Shown: positions 23,014 to 34,844 of the stretch, in pieces
Layout of the letters: every line of letters starts with the position of its first letter
Position numbering within the stretch: the first letter of the stretch is position 1
From: Ornithodoros turicata
Taxonomy: Eukaryota; Arthropoda; Arachnida; Ixodida; Argasidae
NCBI RefSeq assembly: GCF_037126465.1
Contig: NC_088204.1
Coordinates: 67,455,807 to 67,519,806 of the forward strand
DNA length: 64,000 nt
Direction of reading: 5' to 3'
Translations under genes and position numbers: made by a program
Notes under the pieces: model-generated
Seen by the model: only the letters and a program-made list of their open reading frames with translations
The model's database searches: none
What the model was told of the DNA's origin: nothing

Positions 23014-23185
23014 CAGTCAGCCCTCGATTTATGAACACCCTTGGTTTCCTGATAAATCATTCATAAATCAAAGGATTCATAAAACGAGGAAGAAGTACAT
23101 GAATAAGGAGGTCTAGTCCCACCGAGGGTCGTTCACAATCAGAGGGAATTCACAAATCGAGGGTTCATAAAACGAGGGTTGACTG
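23014..23185. mobile_element. pogo/Tigger-like MITE (CAGTCAACCCTCG)
   Basis: CAGTCAGCCCTCGATTTATG and the inverse of CATAAAACGAGGGTTGACTG make the ends, with TA on each side. At 172 bp it is too short to code. It begins four bases after the previous element ends, so one inserted into or beside the other's TA target. Confidence 0.83.
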
Positions 23186-23389
23186 TAGTTGGCATATAGC
23201 GACAAGGAACAGGGACAAACACAGGACAAGTCGCACTTTCAACCTTTACTGTGCAAATTTCAAAGAAGCAAATACACACATAGAGTCGATAAAAACACCC
23301 ACGGTGAACCCACTCGGCAAACAGAATATCTTTTCGTGATAACGCGACCCACTATCAGCCGAACTAAACACCTCTGCCGATAAGATCTT

Positions 23390-23800
23390 CCTGTTTTTCC
23401 TATAATACAGCAGTTGGAGAGCTGATACATTGGTCCCTTTGCTTGTTTATGTCGGATGTCTCAACCACTTGCCTGACGTTGATATCCTTAGAATTAAAGA
23501 TAACATCAGTAGTCTGGCGTGCACCCGCAGGTCGCTACATCAGCCGCCATGTGTGATGTAGTGGTATCACCGTGGAGCTAACTTTATTGTCATGCTCCCT
23601 GAGCCGCTCGGTAGAGACACCTACCTGTCTCGCCTATGTACACTTTGCCACAGGAAAGTGACACCAAGTACACCACCCCGATCGCACACGGAACCGAACT
23701 ATTCCTATGTCGCACCCCCACAGCCCTTATACCCTGAGAATCCCAAGTGACAAGCGCCGAGAGCGTTCCCAGTTTTCTCTTCACGGACATGACCACCTTG
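23390..23800 (-). pseudogene. Penelope-like retroelement remnant, GIY-YIG endonuclease end
   Basis: Read on the minus strand, SVKRKLGTLSALV is followed by GVVYLVSLSCGKVYIGETGR. That is the GIY-YIG nuclease core of Penelope-like elements (here VVY...VYIGETGR), with the preceding conserved cysteine region. A frameshift then moves to RLREHDNKVSS, and the typical C-terminal tail continues with stops down to about 23390. No reverse transcriptase core was recognised upstream (23800-24100). Bacterial UvrC-type GIY-YIG is excluded by the Penelope-style flanks. The copy is dead. Confidence 0.75.
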
Positions 23801-25064
23801 ACTCCGAAACGTCCCGCGCAAAGTCATGCCGACCTTCACCATCTACGAGGAAGAGTAGGTGTACAGCGATAGCAAAACCCCCCAAAATACGTGTCCCTCG
23901 CATATTGTTTCGGTAATCGTTTAAGCTCGAACGATTCAAGTCGGAATTGAGAAGAATTGGTCGTATATGCTGGCTACGAATCACAATTTTTTGGTTGGCC
24001 CCCAAATCAAAACAGCTGGCACCAAAGCAGCTGATTGTATAACTCAACCTGCGTTCTTTCAGTCGTGTCAAAAAACGCGGCTGATTGAAACACATCACAC
24101 TTCCTTAAGACCCTTAGACAGAAAACTTGTTAAAAAGCATAGATTGCGAAAACACTCCTTTCATTCATTTCATTTCCTTTGTGGGATTAGCAGAATTCGT
24201 CAGGTGACGAATTTATTATCTTCCAGGTATTTTTTTTTCTTTCTATAATCAAACTCAAACGAGATGCGTGACAATAACTGGGTGTCCTTCCAGCTGTATC
24301 CGATATAATACGTTTTCAGTAAAATGTGATATAATCGCGTTCCAATAAGCGGACCGAGCATAGAAGAAAAGACGAAGGACTCCACAGGGAAGAAAGGAAG
24401 CACAATAGCTCAAAAAAAAGAAAAAGAAACGAAGGCAACCTCCGGGACAATAATAATGCGAGATAGAAAAGGAAATCAGAGAACGTCGTCTGTGATTGAG
24501 GTAAAAATTAATGATCCAAGGATTGCTTCGTCGTGCGGGGGAGCTCACAAATAAATAAATCAATGCTGGCTTCAAAGGGACGCGGAAGAATGAGCTCCGA
24601 ATGGGGTCAAAAAGAATTAATGAGCGGAGAACTCAGTTGTGGAATCTTCCTCATTGTCCGCCCGTAAACAGAGGAAGAAAAACAAGGACGCGAAGCGTTC
24701 TCATCAGGCCATTTTTCTTCTGCGGAAACCGTTGGAAGATTGTGCTGATGTTACTCTTGGTTGGAGCAGCGCGAACGATGCAACGTTATGATTATTATTT
24801 CATTCTCTTTCTATAAGTATTATGAATAAACTTTCAATGTAATAATAATAACACTGAGAAATATTTTATTGAGATCCCAACCTGTGACAACTGTGAACAA
24901 CGAACCTGTGACCAACTGAAAGTGATTATGGTGAACTATATGGCGTGAGCAGAAGGTGACGACCAGATGGCACAGCCACCGAGCTTTGCACTGAAAGTAT
25001 TATCGCCATGTGTCGTGTGTCTTGTTGCTGTGCCCCGTTTTTTCGTGTTTCCCTTTCTGCTTAT

Positions 25065-25095
<31 letters not shown>

Positions 25096-25320
25096 GTGGC
25101 AACTTGCCGCCCGTCACGGCAGGCAGACCGCCCTCTCTTTCTTATTTTTCTTATTTCTTCAGATAAACGACCCCCCCCCCCAAAAAAAAAACGAACTATT
25201 TACACAACCGTAACACGCCTACCCGTGTGTGGCCGTCAGAGCACGTGGGAAGCAAAAAGACAACAACATGCAAAAGTACAATGAAAAAATGGCTAGGAAG
25301 CAAGCGAGCTGGTGAAGATG
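23801..25320. other. unassigned stretch with (CT)n microsatellite
   Basis: Part of 23800-24100 may be further decayed Penelope DNA on the minus strand. A (TC)n run lies at about 25072-25096, and C and A homopolymers at 25171-25191. No other coding signal was seen. Confidence 0.5.
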
Positions 25321-25457
25321 ATGCATAATGTAAAAACCCCGAGACTAGGGAACACGAAGGGAGAGACACAAACAAGAAGTCTCAACGCGACTTTGAGACT
25401 TCGTGTTTGTGTCTGTCCCTTCGCGTTCCCTAGTCTCGGGGTTTTTACATTATGCAT
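25321..25457. repeat. Near-perfect 137-bp palindrome
   Basis: ATGCATAATGTAAAAACCCC and its exact inverse close the ends. Arms of about 65 bp hold CGAGACTAGGGAA and GACACAAAC with only a few mismatches and a centre of about six bases near 25389. It could be a small MITE; no clear target duplication was found. Confidence 0.82.
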
Positions 25458-25574
25458 GCAAAAGTATGCACCAAAGGATAAACTACATGTCGTACCACGT
25501 AAATGAATGCACTGAAGGCTAAAAAACATGTCACACAAAGTAAAATTAGCAACACAGAACAATAAAATGTCGGC

Positions 25575-25690
25575 ATCTGCAGTAGCGACTGCCCTATTCC
25601 ACGGCGAGGCTGAAGAGCGATACGGGTTCTAATCCGGGCTTTGGCTGTGCTGTCTGTGTGTTTTCCCTAAGGCTTTGCTCAGACGCTTTA
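25575..25690 (+). repeat. SINE head fragment
   Basis: A degenerate B box (GGGTTCTAATCC at about 25625) is followed by GGCTGTGCTGTCTGTG and TTTTCCC, the order seen in the full SINE at 47918-48205. The 3' body is missing. Confidence 0.6.
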
Positions 25691-26976
25691 AAGAGGTCAC
25701 ATTTAACATCGCTCGAAATCCTTCCTCGTCACCGGGACCACCACGGGACGTCCACCAGGAGTCACCGTGCCAAGTATTTACAATTTCACGAATTTACAAA
25801 AAAAAAAAAGAAAAACAATCTGAGAAAGCGGCCGCGGACGGCCGACACGAGGGGCTCGTGACGTAGTGGAGGCTCCGTGCCTTGTTTCTTTGTTGTTTTT
25901 TTCTCTTCGAACTGCGATAGTTGTGACCTTTCCGTCTGCACGTGGTCGAGTACGGCAAACATTTTCGTCATCATCACCACCACCACCACCCTATTCCTTT
26001 GTGGTATTCATGGGGTCCCCTATTCCAAAATTATCGAATCACTATGAAACTGCGCAATTCTGTCGAACCTTTCTAAACTGAGCAACACGAACTCTCCCTG
26101 CTCTTTATAACCATCAACTTTTAACCGTCGCGTTGCAAGCTCGCAGGAAAGAACATTCCGCTCGGATAGCTATAAATAATAGCTTCTGCATCACAGACGG
26201 GATTTCGAGCATACATTTTTCATACAATAAGCTCGTTTTCCGGTTCACATAACGATCGAGCGCTTTCACAGCGGCGGTCCAAAAAAGAGACGTCGTCACA
26301 GTTCTGAAGCGCACGAGGACGTAATCCGTCCGACTTTTAACGTCATCAATTATGCAAAGTCCTTCCTAAACACGTTCGAAACGCTTTGCGATTCTTCTCG
26401 GTGATTCGGACAGCCGATTCGAAAGCACTTTGTGCTGCTGCGTCGCCGGAAAACCCCGAGACAGCCGCAAAGCCAATTTCTGGACGTGCACAAAGACAGG
26501 GCGGAAATTCAGTCCAGTTAACAAGAGTCGACTCGAAGGGCAGACAAAAGAAGAAGAAGAAGAAGAGAAAAACTTTCTGCTCGAGAAATATGAGCTCCAT
26601 TAGCGTCGTGAGATGAGGGAAAGGCGAAAGTGACGTTACGGAAATTAAAGCGGAAAATGAAACGATGCAGGGAAGCTTACTGTTTTAAATTAGATCCGCG
26701 TTTCTAAGTTGTCAGATATGTTTTGCTTTGAGCGCCTAAGTTATGATAGGCTTGCTTTCGTTTCCGTAATGGTTGCCGGTCGTGGGCAGACGAGACTCGC
26801 CTAGAAATACGACTGCGTGTTGTGATGTGTGGAATTGAAACTGGCGTGTAGAGGATAGTTGTGCGCACGTGCGGGATAATTAAAGACAGAAAATAAACAC
26901 ACGATCCCTTCGCGCAAATCGGATTATTGATAGGACTGGTGGGCTGTCAGTTCCCGGGGTTGAACACCCGTATATA
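25691..26976. other. unassigned stretch
   Basis: No gene or shared repeat recognised. A-rich runs are at 25798-25808 and a CAC/CAT microsatellite at about 25971-25990. Confidence 0.6.
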
Positions 26977-27852
26977 CAGGGTGTATCGCAGAAAACGTGC
27001 CATTAAATTGTTATTAAAAAAACTACGCCACTTAGAATCACGCGGTCAACGGCATTTGTTCTCACTTGGTTTTTGTCACTTCCTGATATCAGTGTCATCT
27101 AACGTCAGCTTTATTATGTCAGTTTTTACGAATTCATCTAGGAAATTTGCCAAGTAAAGGTTGCTTTTTTACTCCACCAATGTGAAGCCGAACTTACTCC
27201 AGTTGATGATAATTGACACGGATATTGAGGAGGAGCTATCCCATCGGAGAAAACAGTCGAACATCACGCGTTTCGTAGCACCCACAACCTCGCGCCAGAC
27301 CACATTTTGCACGCCCTAGCTCGCAGTCCGACGAAAGGAGATTGCTAAACCCAGTCCACACAGGGATAGCAGAAAAGTGAGAGTTCTTCAAATGGGGCGA
27401 TAGAAGACATGATTTCTGCGGAAGCCGGATACGATAAGCCATGCCTGTTTATCTGGTATCCGAAGCGAGAAAATAAAAGCAATTTTTCTACTATCCCCGT
27501 GTGCGCTGGGTTTAGCAACCCCCTTTCGTAGGACTGAAGGGGAGGGCGCGAAAAAAGCGATCGAGCGCTGGGTGGGCGCTCCGAAACGCATGATGTTCGG
27601 CTATTTTTTTGCGATGGGATAGCTCCTCAATATCCGTGTCAATTATCATAAACATGAGTAAATTTGCCACCCGCTTCACACGGGTTGGGTAGAGACTTTT
27701 ACTTGGCAAGCTTCTGAGTTCAGTTCGTAAAAACTGATAAGTAAACTGAAGTTCACTTCAGGAGGTGCAAAAAATCTAGTAAGAACAAATGCCGTCGACT
27801 TTTTTTTATTATTATTATTATACTCTAATGACACGTTTTCTGGGAGACCCTG
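26977..27852. mobile_element. CAGGGTG-type foldback element, copy 3
   Basis: The left end CAGGGTGTATCGCAGAAAAC and the inverse of the right end (CAGGGTCTCCCAGAAAAC) differ at a few sites. TA flanks both. Inner arms share TAATTGACACGGATATTGAG (about 27210) and its inverse near 27640. The arms have diverged more than in copies 1 and 2, so this insertion looks older. Confidence 0.78.
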
Positions 27853-27874
27853 TATACACAAATACAAGGACAAT

Positions 27875-28210
27875 GTGTTTAAAGCTATTTCCACGCACCC
27901 CCACGGTATTTGTACTCTGCAAAGTTTGGATGATGAAATAACAAAAACTGTTCACGTCACACAAACCAAAATGTTCAAGGATCCACCACATTTGGATCCT
28001 GGCATACCTTTTCAGGATTCAGACACTCACGACGAAGTCATTCTTTCTGAAAATGATTCCTCTTACAATGAAGCACCATCTGCTCCACATTACACTACAA
28101 GGTACGGACGTGATATACTAAAGAACGAATACCATTACACACACTTACGATCTCGTATGATTACAGCTTTGGTTTGTTTCGAATTTGAGTTGAACAGACG
28201 TGTTGGATGA
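27875..28210 (+). other. Open frame, possibly a retroelement C-terminal tail
   Basis: A 111-codon frame (HTTRYGRDI near its end) has the acidic, low-complexity look and the TRxGR-like motif seen at the C-terminus of some Gypsy-type pol proteins. No enzymatic domain is visible and the start is arbitrary. It could equally be chance. Confidence 0.22.
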
Positions 28211-28960
28211 TCGAAGAAACATTTCTTCAAACACTCATTCCATTGGAACGCCTCGGTGAATGTAGCTCGTTTGATGGACCAAGGACGCTTTGATCCATTA
28301 ATGGCACCACGTCGTACTATGTAGAAGGCTTCCTTGCATCGCGCTTTTGTTAAATTTTAACTGTTGCACAGTTTGCAACACAATTAGTTGCAGAGACAGT
28401 CTCTTGGTTTTCCCACTTGTTGTGTTGTTTGGAGTTTTATCTCATCTCCTCTCTATTACTTTTCTTCACACACAAAGACACACAGTTATGATGTTGCCGT
28501 TTGGCTTTTCCCTTCTCTGACCTCTTAAGCTCAGCTTCATATCCTGAGTCTGGATTTTGTATCTTAGGTTGTTGTTTTTTCTCATCGTCAGAGAATCCAC
28601 GTGGATTGAAATTTATGTAGGTTACGCAAACGTAACCAACAGTGCAGTGCGGGAACCATCGTAATTCACGCTTGTGCGTGTGTGTCTGAGTTCTGCTTAT
28701 ACGTTACGACCCCCAAAAGGTTTCCGATATTTCCCCTCAGGCTATGCCAGCTAAGCGTAAAAGGCAATTATGTGCATCGATGATGAAGGCCCGCATTTCA
28801 AGATTTCTAGCACACGAGGTGATAGAGGAGCGGGAAATAGGCACCGTCAATATCGAAACTCATCCGGTGGCCGCCAATGCGGCAGACGCGATAGAGACCA
28901 TGTGCTTGGGAGAACCAATAGGAATGCTTACAATGGGTGCATGATGCAACGATACTTATA
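28211..28960. other. unassigned stretch
   Basis: T-rich at 28380-28640, then a short GC-richer segment. No feature recognised. Confidence 0.6.
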
Positions 28961-29235
28961 CAGAGGTGGGCATCCTCACTATTGGACAGATGGGGGTGAG
29001 GATGTCCTCTACCTCACCTCTTCCTCACCTTCTGGAGATTGAGGAGAGGAGAGGTGAGGTGAGGAAGAGGAAATTTTTCCGTCAGAAGGTTCAGACGAGG
29101 AAAACTTTCAGAAAGGAAATCGCGGTGAGGTAAGAAGAACATTTTGAGGAAAATACTGAGGTGAAGTGAGGAAAAACCTCTGGCGAGAAACATTGAGCAG
29201 GGAACAAAGATCGTGGGGGCATTTGCCCACCTCTG
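28961..29235. mobile_element. hAT-type MITE (CAGAGGTGGGCA)
   Basis: The ends CAGAGGTGGGCA and TGCCCACCTCTG are exact inverted repeats and have the hAT style. The interior is rich in CCTCACC/GGTGAGG words on both sides. The 8 bp outside do not match cleanly, so the target duplication has decayed. Confidence 0.78.
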
Positions 29236-29901
29236 CAGATATATTTAAGTGTTGCAACCCCTTTAACGCGCTATAAGACTGCATCGGTATGCTACAGCTT
29301 CCGTTCAGGCTTGCACCACTTGCCTCCATGTCATTAGGCAGCGCTGGACCCGGTAACATTTTTCACTTTCACCACCGCAACCCATATTTAGTTCTGGCAA
29401 CGGCTAACAACACTGGAGCCCGCTTCGGAAAACAGCGCCGAACGCGTCCTCTTAACCAACCTAACGCTAAACGCGATGCACGCTTAAGTGAACCACGGAA
29501 GAAACAACGGGGCGCTAATGAATCCGCTTTTCACAGGAAAGTAGAGGCGAGAAAAACAGTTCTAATTAACGCACCATTCATAGGGCAGCGGGTCTCAGCT
29601 GACAATGGTGAGCTAATTAGTCATCAGCTAAATTTTATTTGCCCTATATACGCCTGGTGGCAGCCCATACTAAGAACTGTATGAAACCATCCTTTTTCCC
29701 CTTTGTCTATTGTCTTATTCCTAGCTGCACGAGGTAGATTGTGTAGCGTTGTCACGAAAAACAAAAGTAAATACAATCTAATAGTTCGATTGTTTAGGAA
29801 AAGTATTTTTTTGAATGCGTGTAATGTCGTGAAAGCACCTGAATGAAAGTCAGACATTAACTTTTGCTGGGATACTATGTTATTTCAGTGAATGCTGTTG
29901 C
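29236..29901. other. unassigned stretch
   Basis: Contains a 131-codon open frame (29289-29684) with no recognised domain. No repeat relation seen. Confidence 0.5.
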
Positions 29902-30197
29902 TAGCGTTCCGTCCAGACGGAATAGTAAATGCCACTAGAGTTCCGTCCAGACGGAATAGTTGCTGTTGCTAGCGTTCCGTCCTAACTTAACCTCAGTCAC
30001 GACGGATGCACAGTCTACGTGGGCTCTATCGACACATGAAATACGTATTCGCCAGACCTAACCTAACCTCAGTCACGACGGATGCACAGTCTACATGGGC
30101 TCAACCCATTACGCCATAACCGCTCCACTGGGTGTCGACTTACTTTGGACGGAACCCTAACGGCAGTGCTTCGGCTTCCGTCTAGACGGAACGCTAG
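29902..30197. mobile_element. MITE with self-palindromic ends (TTCCGTCCAGACGGAA)
   Basis: The ends CTAGCGTTCCGTC and GACGGAACGCTAG are exact inverses. Each end also contains its own palindrome TTCCGTC(C/T)AGACGGAA, which recurs at 29941. A 40-bp direct repeat around CAGTCACGACGGATGCACAG is present at 29995 and 30070. It is non-coding. Confidence 0.72.
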
Positions 30198-30379
30198 ACA
30201 CTTCCTTCAGTGAATCGTTTACTAGCCTTACAAATATCGCAATATGGTGTCGAGAAGCCCACATACGATGTGTTCCAAGCCATATATTTGTGTTATGGAA
30301 GTTAACGGGGTTGCGACGGGCCATCGGACCTTATCTCAGATAAACGTAATAGACGGTTCTTTGCACCGATGTGAACCTA

Positions 30380-30981
30380 CAGGGTGTTACCCTATAAAAG
30401 TCTACCCGTGCCGCCATGCCGTACTCGCCAATTACTTAATGCAGGTGGCACATTGTGCGATCTTCATATAAAGCTCATAAGGACATTTAATCTTGGTGAA
30501 TTTCGGAGTGATTAAGCGCCGCAACACGAAGTTATAACTCAAAACGTGAAATTCCCGTAGTGAAAACAATCAAGATGGCGGCGTTGAGAAGAGCACTTGC
30601 CATGCTGCTCCCCAGACGACGACGTGTCGCATATCCTGCCAGCCTGATGGAACTGCAGTTTTCATTTCGCTTTCGTGTAACTGTCGTATTTTGCTCAGAA
30701 GTAAGCAACGTGAGGTACGAAAAATGCCGACGTACTCAGCAGACGACACCCAAAAGGGATGTCGTCTGCTTACTGAGAGGCGCCATCTTGGCTGTTTTGC
30801 CTACGGGAACCTCACGTTTTGCGCTATAACTTTGCGTAACGGTGCTCAATCACTTCGATATTTGCCATGGATGAATGTCCTTATGAGGTTTATACGTAGA
30901 CAACACATTTTACCGCCTGCATTGCGTAATTGGCGAGCACGGCATGCCGACGCGGGTAGACTTTTATAGGGTAACACCCTG
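30380..30981. mobile_element. CAGGGTG-type foldback element, copy 4
   Basis: Begins CAGGGTGTTACCCTATAAAA, ends with its exact inverse, and is flanked by TA. Arms of about 270 bp share GTAATTGGCGAG, TCATAAGGACAT and AAGATGGCGGCG in opposite orientation. The half copy at 61239 belongs to this subfamily. Confidence 0.87.
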
Positions 30982-31429
30982 TATATTGAACGTTTCACAG
31001 CGAAGAGGGTAATAGAAGCGGAGAAAATGGGCGTCTCGAATACCGAAACTCGTGCGGCTCTGACATCACAACCCTCGCCGCCGACAGTAAAGCACCGCAC
31101 GAGAAGTCACGTGCTTAGGGCTGCCAATGGGAATGGACGCAATTCTGAGCTCTGTGACGTTGACGCTTTGCTCGGGAGTGTGTTTCAGGGTTAGTATCTC
31201 GCTAGGTTACCCACACGTAGAAGAATAATTCTTTTTTCATCAATATTCTGGTGCGGTCAATGCGTTCACGGTTTAACTGAACGCCATCTATGAAAGTGTC
31301 CCAACGCGTTTAAGCCAGACAGCGATGACACTGTAGCGACGAAGATTATAGGTCTACCCAAGCCACGAGCATCGGCGTTGGATATGATAATGATAATGCG
31401 TTATTTTTCTTCCGAGGAAAATGCAAACG

Positions 31430-31690
31430 CCGCGCTTTGGCTTGCGTTCGAATCGAAAGTGATGCTAACAGTCCCGCTGCACCCACGAAGGATGTTAGAT
31501 ACGATTTGCTGAGATTTCGGTGTATGTTAAAGAACCCTAAGGCGGAAAAACCGATCACTGTGGTGATTCTCATGATCATCGTTGCCTCGCGACACGAAGC
31601 CACGGATCACGATTTTTACCAAATGGGTAAGGCTCGAAGCCACTGTCCTTGTTTATACCGGTCAACTGCGCTAACCACGCCGGGAGACAA
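31430..31690 (-). repeat. tRNA-headed SINE, second family
   Basis: On the minus strand, from 31685, GGCGTGGTTAGCGCAGTTGA gives an A box and GGCTTCGAGCC a degenerate B box about 30 bases later. The body contains the inverse of TGTTAAAGAACCCTAA (31526), a word common in tick retroposons. There is no protein frame. Confidence 0.65.
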
Positions 31691-32379
31691 TTTCCCGACG
31701 ACTTTCTGAAGCCCTTATTCGAACAGTCTGAACACGTACTGGCCCACTTCACAGACCCTGCTATATCTCTCCCAAGCAGGCACACAACGAGGCGGGTTCA
31801 TTTGCATAGAAGTTGAGTGCGAGTATAGTACGAGTCTCAGACTCAAGCTCAATAACTTTGGCAGTGTATTGAGCACGCGCTCGCTGCTCGCCTGGGAAAC
31901 GCTATCGAAGCTGTTGAAATTGAGTCTGAGATTCGAACTCAACTTTTATGCTAACGGGCAATGACCAAATATCTAGGTCGCAGCTGGCACAGAAGTGGAA
32001 CAGAAGTAGAACAAAGAAAGCTTAATCGCATGAGGACAGCGACATGTGGCGGTCCTCTTGAAGCCCTGTCAGTATGGTGCAATGGCTAGCGTAACTAATA
32101 AGAAATCCAAGCTGAAGCCGGTCAACCACCTGGCTTTTTCTACGATTGCCTTGTCCATTGTTTGTATTTGTACATTTGTGTACAAGCTGCTTACCTAACA
32201 TCTAGGTGTGCTTCTTCATGTTAGGCCTCGTCAACGCAACTACTGAGAGCTGACGCTGATCCCGACCGCTGCTGATGCTGCGCGCTAATAACAATCATAC
32301 GTTGTTACAACTGTCGAAACTCCTGATTGCTTGCAACACTGTTTTCATTTTATCGTTGCGTTTTATTAGTGGACCATTA
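31691..32379. other. unassigned stretch
   Basis: Holds a short inverted repeat of GAGTCTCAGACTC / GAGTCTGAGATTC (about 31828 and 31922). The end of this stretch may be the 3' untranslated part of the LINE whose tail follows. Confidence 0.5.
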
Positions 32380-32440
32380 TAGATGCCCTTGCTGTTCATG
32401 GGCATTTGAAATAAATACTGAATACTGAATTCTGAATAGT
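32380..32440 (+). repeat. LINE 3' terminus with ATACTGA-type tail
   Basis: CATGGGCATTTGAAATAAAT is followed by repeated TACTGAA/TTCTGAA units, as at the 3' end of CR1/RTE-like elements that end in short tandem repeats. The coding part was not identified. Confidence 0.5.
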
Positions 32441-33559
32441 CATGACTTTCGTAGGCCCACGAAACAGGACGGTTCGAACGGACAATACCGGGTTACACGA
32501 GGGCCGATCATCGTCTTCTATAGCCACGGCTGCCCCGTAACACCTTCTATTCTATCATACTCAAGCCTGATCTCCTTGGCCACCGTCATTCTATCTTATT
32601 TAAAAACACGACCAGGGCTCTTGTAAGACCTGGTCCATAGTCATTACTCTGAAGGGGAATCGCCACAACCTGTAGTGCATGACATACCTGGCTCACTCGT
32701 AAAGCTAGCACTTTATTTGTGTCCCACTAGTCCCTACAGGAGGGGCTGATCTAAGTACGATTATGTAATGAACGTTTACTACACAGTTAGCCAATATAAT
32801 GCGAACAGCCTGCTATCAGAGATAGCGAACTACAAGATAGGCACCTTGAGAAATTTTGTGCACCGCCGTACATTCTCCGAGAAACATATGACACCCCAGG
32901 ATACCTTTGACCCCACATCGCCCTACTCTAACTACCCCAGGAACTCAAATACCCACTAAGGAATCACTTATTTAACAAGGAATAGCAAGCCGTCCTTTCG
33001 GGCTGACTTTTCCTGCCAAACTAAATGGACTGCATTGTATAAAAACCGATGCTGCCCCTGCGTCGCCGGACAGCTTACCCCGGGCATGACGAATGCGAGC
33101 TCGCTAACGGGTCAGCTACTCGGGATAGTTCGTCCTCACGCTTTCCCATCCGCTCTGAGTCAGTCCTCAGTGGTTGCAGTCATTCGCACGGGACACCTTC
33201 GCGTGGTCTACGTGTGTCGAGCTCTACACCGTCCTTTTTGCCATGAAAAAGACTATCGCTTACTATTTACGTTAACGATACGTTAACAATACGACTACGT
33301 TAATTAACTACGCACTTAGTCAAGACGAACTGACGTATTTATATAGCAAGTACGGTAAATGATGTTGTTCCCTTGTGTGCTTATATGTTCCCCTCTGGTC
33401 ACATGACAAACCTGTAAAAAAAGCGGGGGCCTTGACAAATAAATAACTCGTTGCAGCGGAGCAGCTGGTCCCGTGTACACATGTCCTTTCTATGTATCAA
33501 CAGGCCCACTCAGCCATCCTAATCAAACACTATCAGCTCTCCTCAGTCCTCCTCAGTCG
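32441..33559. other. unassigned stretch
   Basis: No feature recognised in 32441-33400. From about 33430 DNA similar to a LINE coding region may already begin. Confidence 0.5.
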
Positions 33560-34300
33560 TCTTTACAGATTCAAAACCCGCGGTTCAGTGAGTGGCCAAC
33601 CTGGGGATACGCGTCTTCCTCAGACCAGTTGTCTCTGATGTCCTGCAAGTTTACAAGACGGCTCCAGCTGCAGGGTACACTGTCGCGTTGCAGTGGATAT
33701 CCCCGCACATGTCGCCATCCGTGGTAATGAGGAAGCAGACAGAGCTGCTTTGATATCTCGTCCGCGCGCATCTCTTTCCCCGATAATGCTATCTTCGAGT
33801 GAACGTGGACACCCCGTTTCGATCCTCACCGCCCCCAAGATGCAGGCCCAACGGCCACACGACGTCGCCCACTCTCTTCTCCGTGTTGATGACCACCCAC
33901 TTGCGCTTGAACTTCCTCCGCGAGTACCCCGCCTTTTGCAGCACTCTTCCACTGCATGAGGCTGAACGTTGCCTTTACCCCCTGCCTTCAAACACCGTCT
34001 CGGCTCCACCTCGTTCTCACCCTTCCTCAACTGTGGGGCCCACGACGACCACGTCATTCTCGCTTGTGGGCAGCACCATGAAGAGCGTATAGCTGCTCAC
34101 GAAAACGTCCAATCGACACCGCCAAGATTCTCGGACCGTTGTCGAACGCTATCCCACCAGAAAAATGGGGCAGTGCACCGTCACAGCGGGGGTAAATCAC
34201 ACATCTCATGATCACCCAACAGACACACACGTGTGAGCGTGCGTGCGTGCGTGTGTGACATGTTCGTTCCTGTACATTCCGTAACGGCGAATAACATTTA
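33560..34300 (+). pseudogene. Dead LINE, RNase H and C-terminal part
   Basis: At 33690-33760 the plus strand encodes IPAHVAIRGNEEADRAA, the RNase H helix with its catalytic aspartate. A zinc-knuckle-like C-terminal region (GAHDDH...ACGQHH) follows near 34030-34090 in other frames. Several frameshifts lie between. The final part AATGGGGCAGTGCACCGTCA (34163) is shared with 50590-50625, so both are copies of one LINE family's 3' end. This is an independent insertion from the minus-strand LINE at 8.2-9.4 kb. Confidence 0.7.
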
Positions 34301-34440
34301 CGCATTGTATATAACAACAACAACAACAGATAAATTAATGATGATGAATGGGGAAATTCGCCACATGAGGTGCGGCCCACTACCCCAAGGCACACTGGGC
34401 AGGTTGAGATTTGTCCCGATGGTGAGGTGATGAACGACGT
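34301..34440 (-). repeat. Retroposon tail, (AAC)n start
   Basis: ACAACAACAACAACAG at 34312 followed by ATAAATTAATGATGATG looks like the inverted 3' tail (GTT repeats) of a retroposon. Similar (CAA)n starts occur at 41471 and 59934. Confidence 0.4.
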
Positions 34441-34844
34441 TGAATGGGGGTCGTTAGTCAGTGGAGTCAGTGAGACGTCAACAGAACGCTAGTCATAAAC
34501 ACAACCCACAAAAATGCAGACACAGCACACAGGTGCGCAGGCGCATCAGAGGATAGAAAGGAGACCGGTGTCATGGAGAAAAATCTTGAAGTACACAAGA
34601 GCTGATCCCTTCAATAGTTGATCTTTCAGAGGTATTTATCTTATCAAAACGTAATATAATCAAAACCTGGCTATAATCAAAACGTGGCGCACATGGCATT
34701 GCTCTGATAAGAACGTCGCGCATCGTTATCGGTATTCCAGCGAAGTAGCTATCACTCCGCGCGTTGCAGAAAGGCATATTGCATGCTACATTTCGGTTCG
34801 TTTGCTGCTGGTGTCTGGACGAAGGATTCGTTTCGAATTCTAAA
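34441..34844. promoter_or_regulatory. 5' flank of the TRAF-like gene
   Basis: This interval upstream of the start carries two copies of ATAATCAAAAC (about 34654 and 34672) as a short direct repeat, and no transposon ends. A TATA-like TATAAT is part of each copy. The transcription start cannot be fixed from sequence. Confidence 0.3.

Noticed and set aside
25072..25096. (TC)n run as a regulatory GAGA site
   Set aside because: Simple microsatellite with no promoter or exon nearby.
29289..29684. 131-codon open frame
   Set aside because: No domain, no splice or poly(A) context; single isolated frame.
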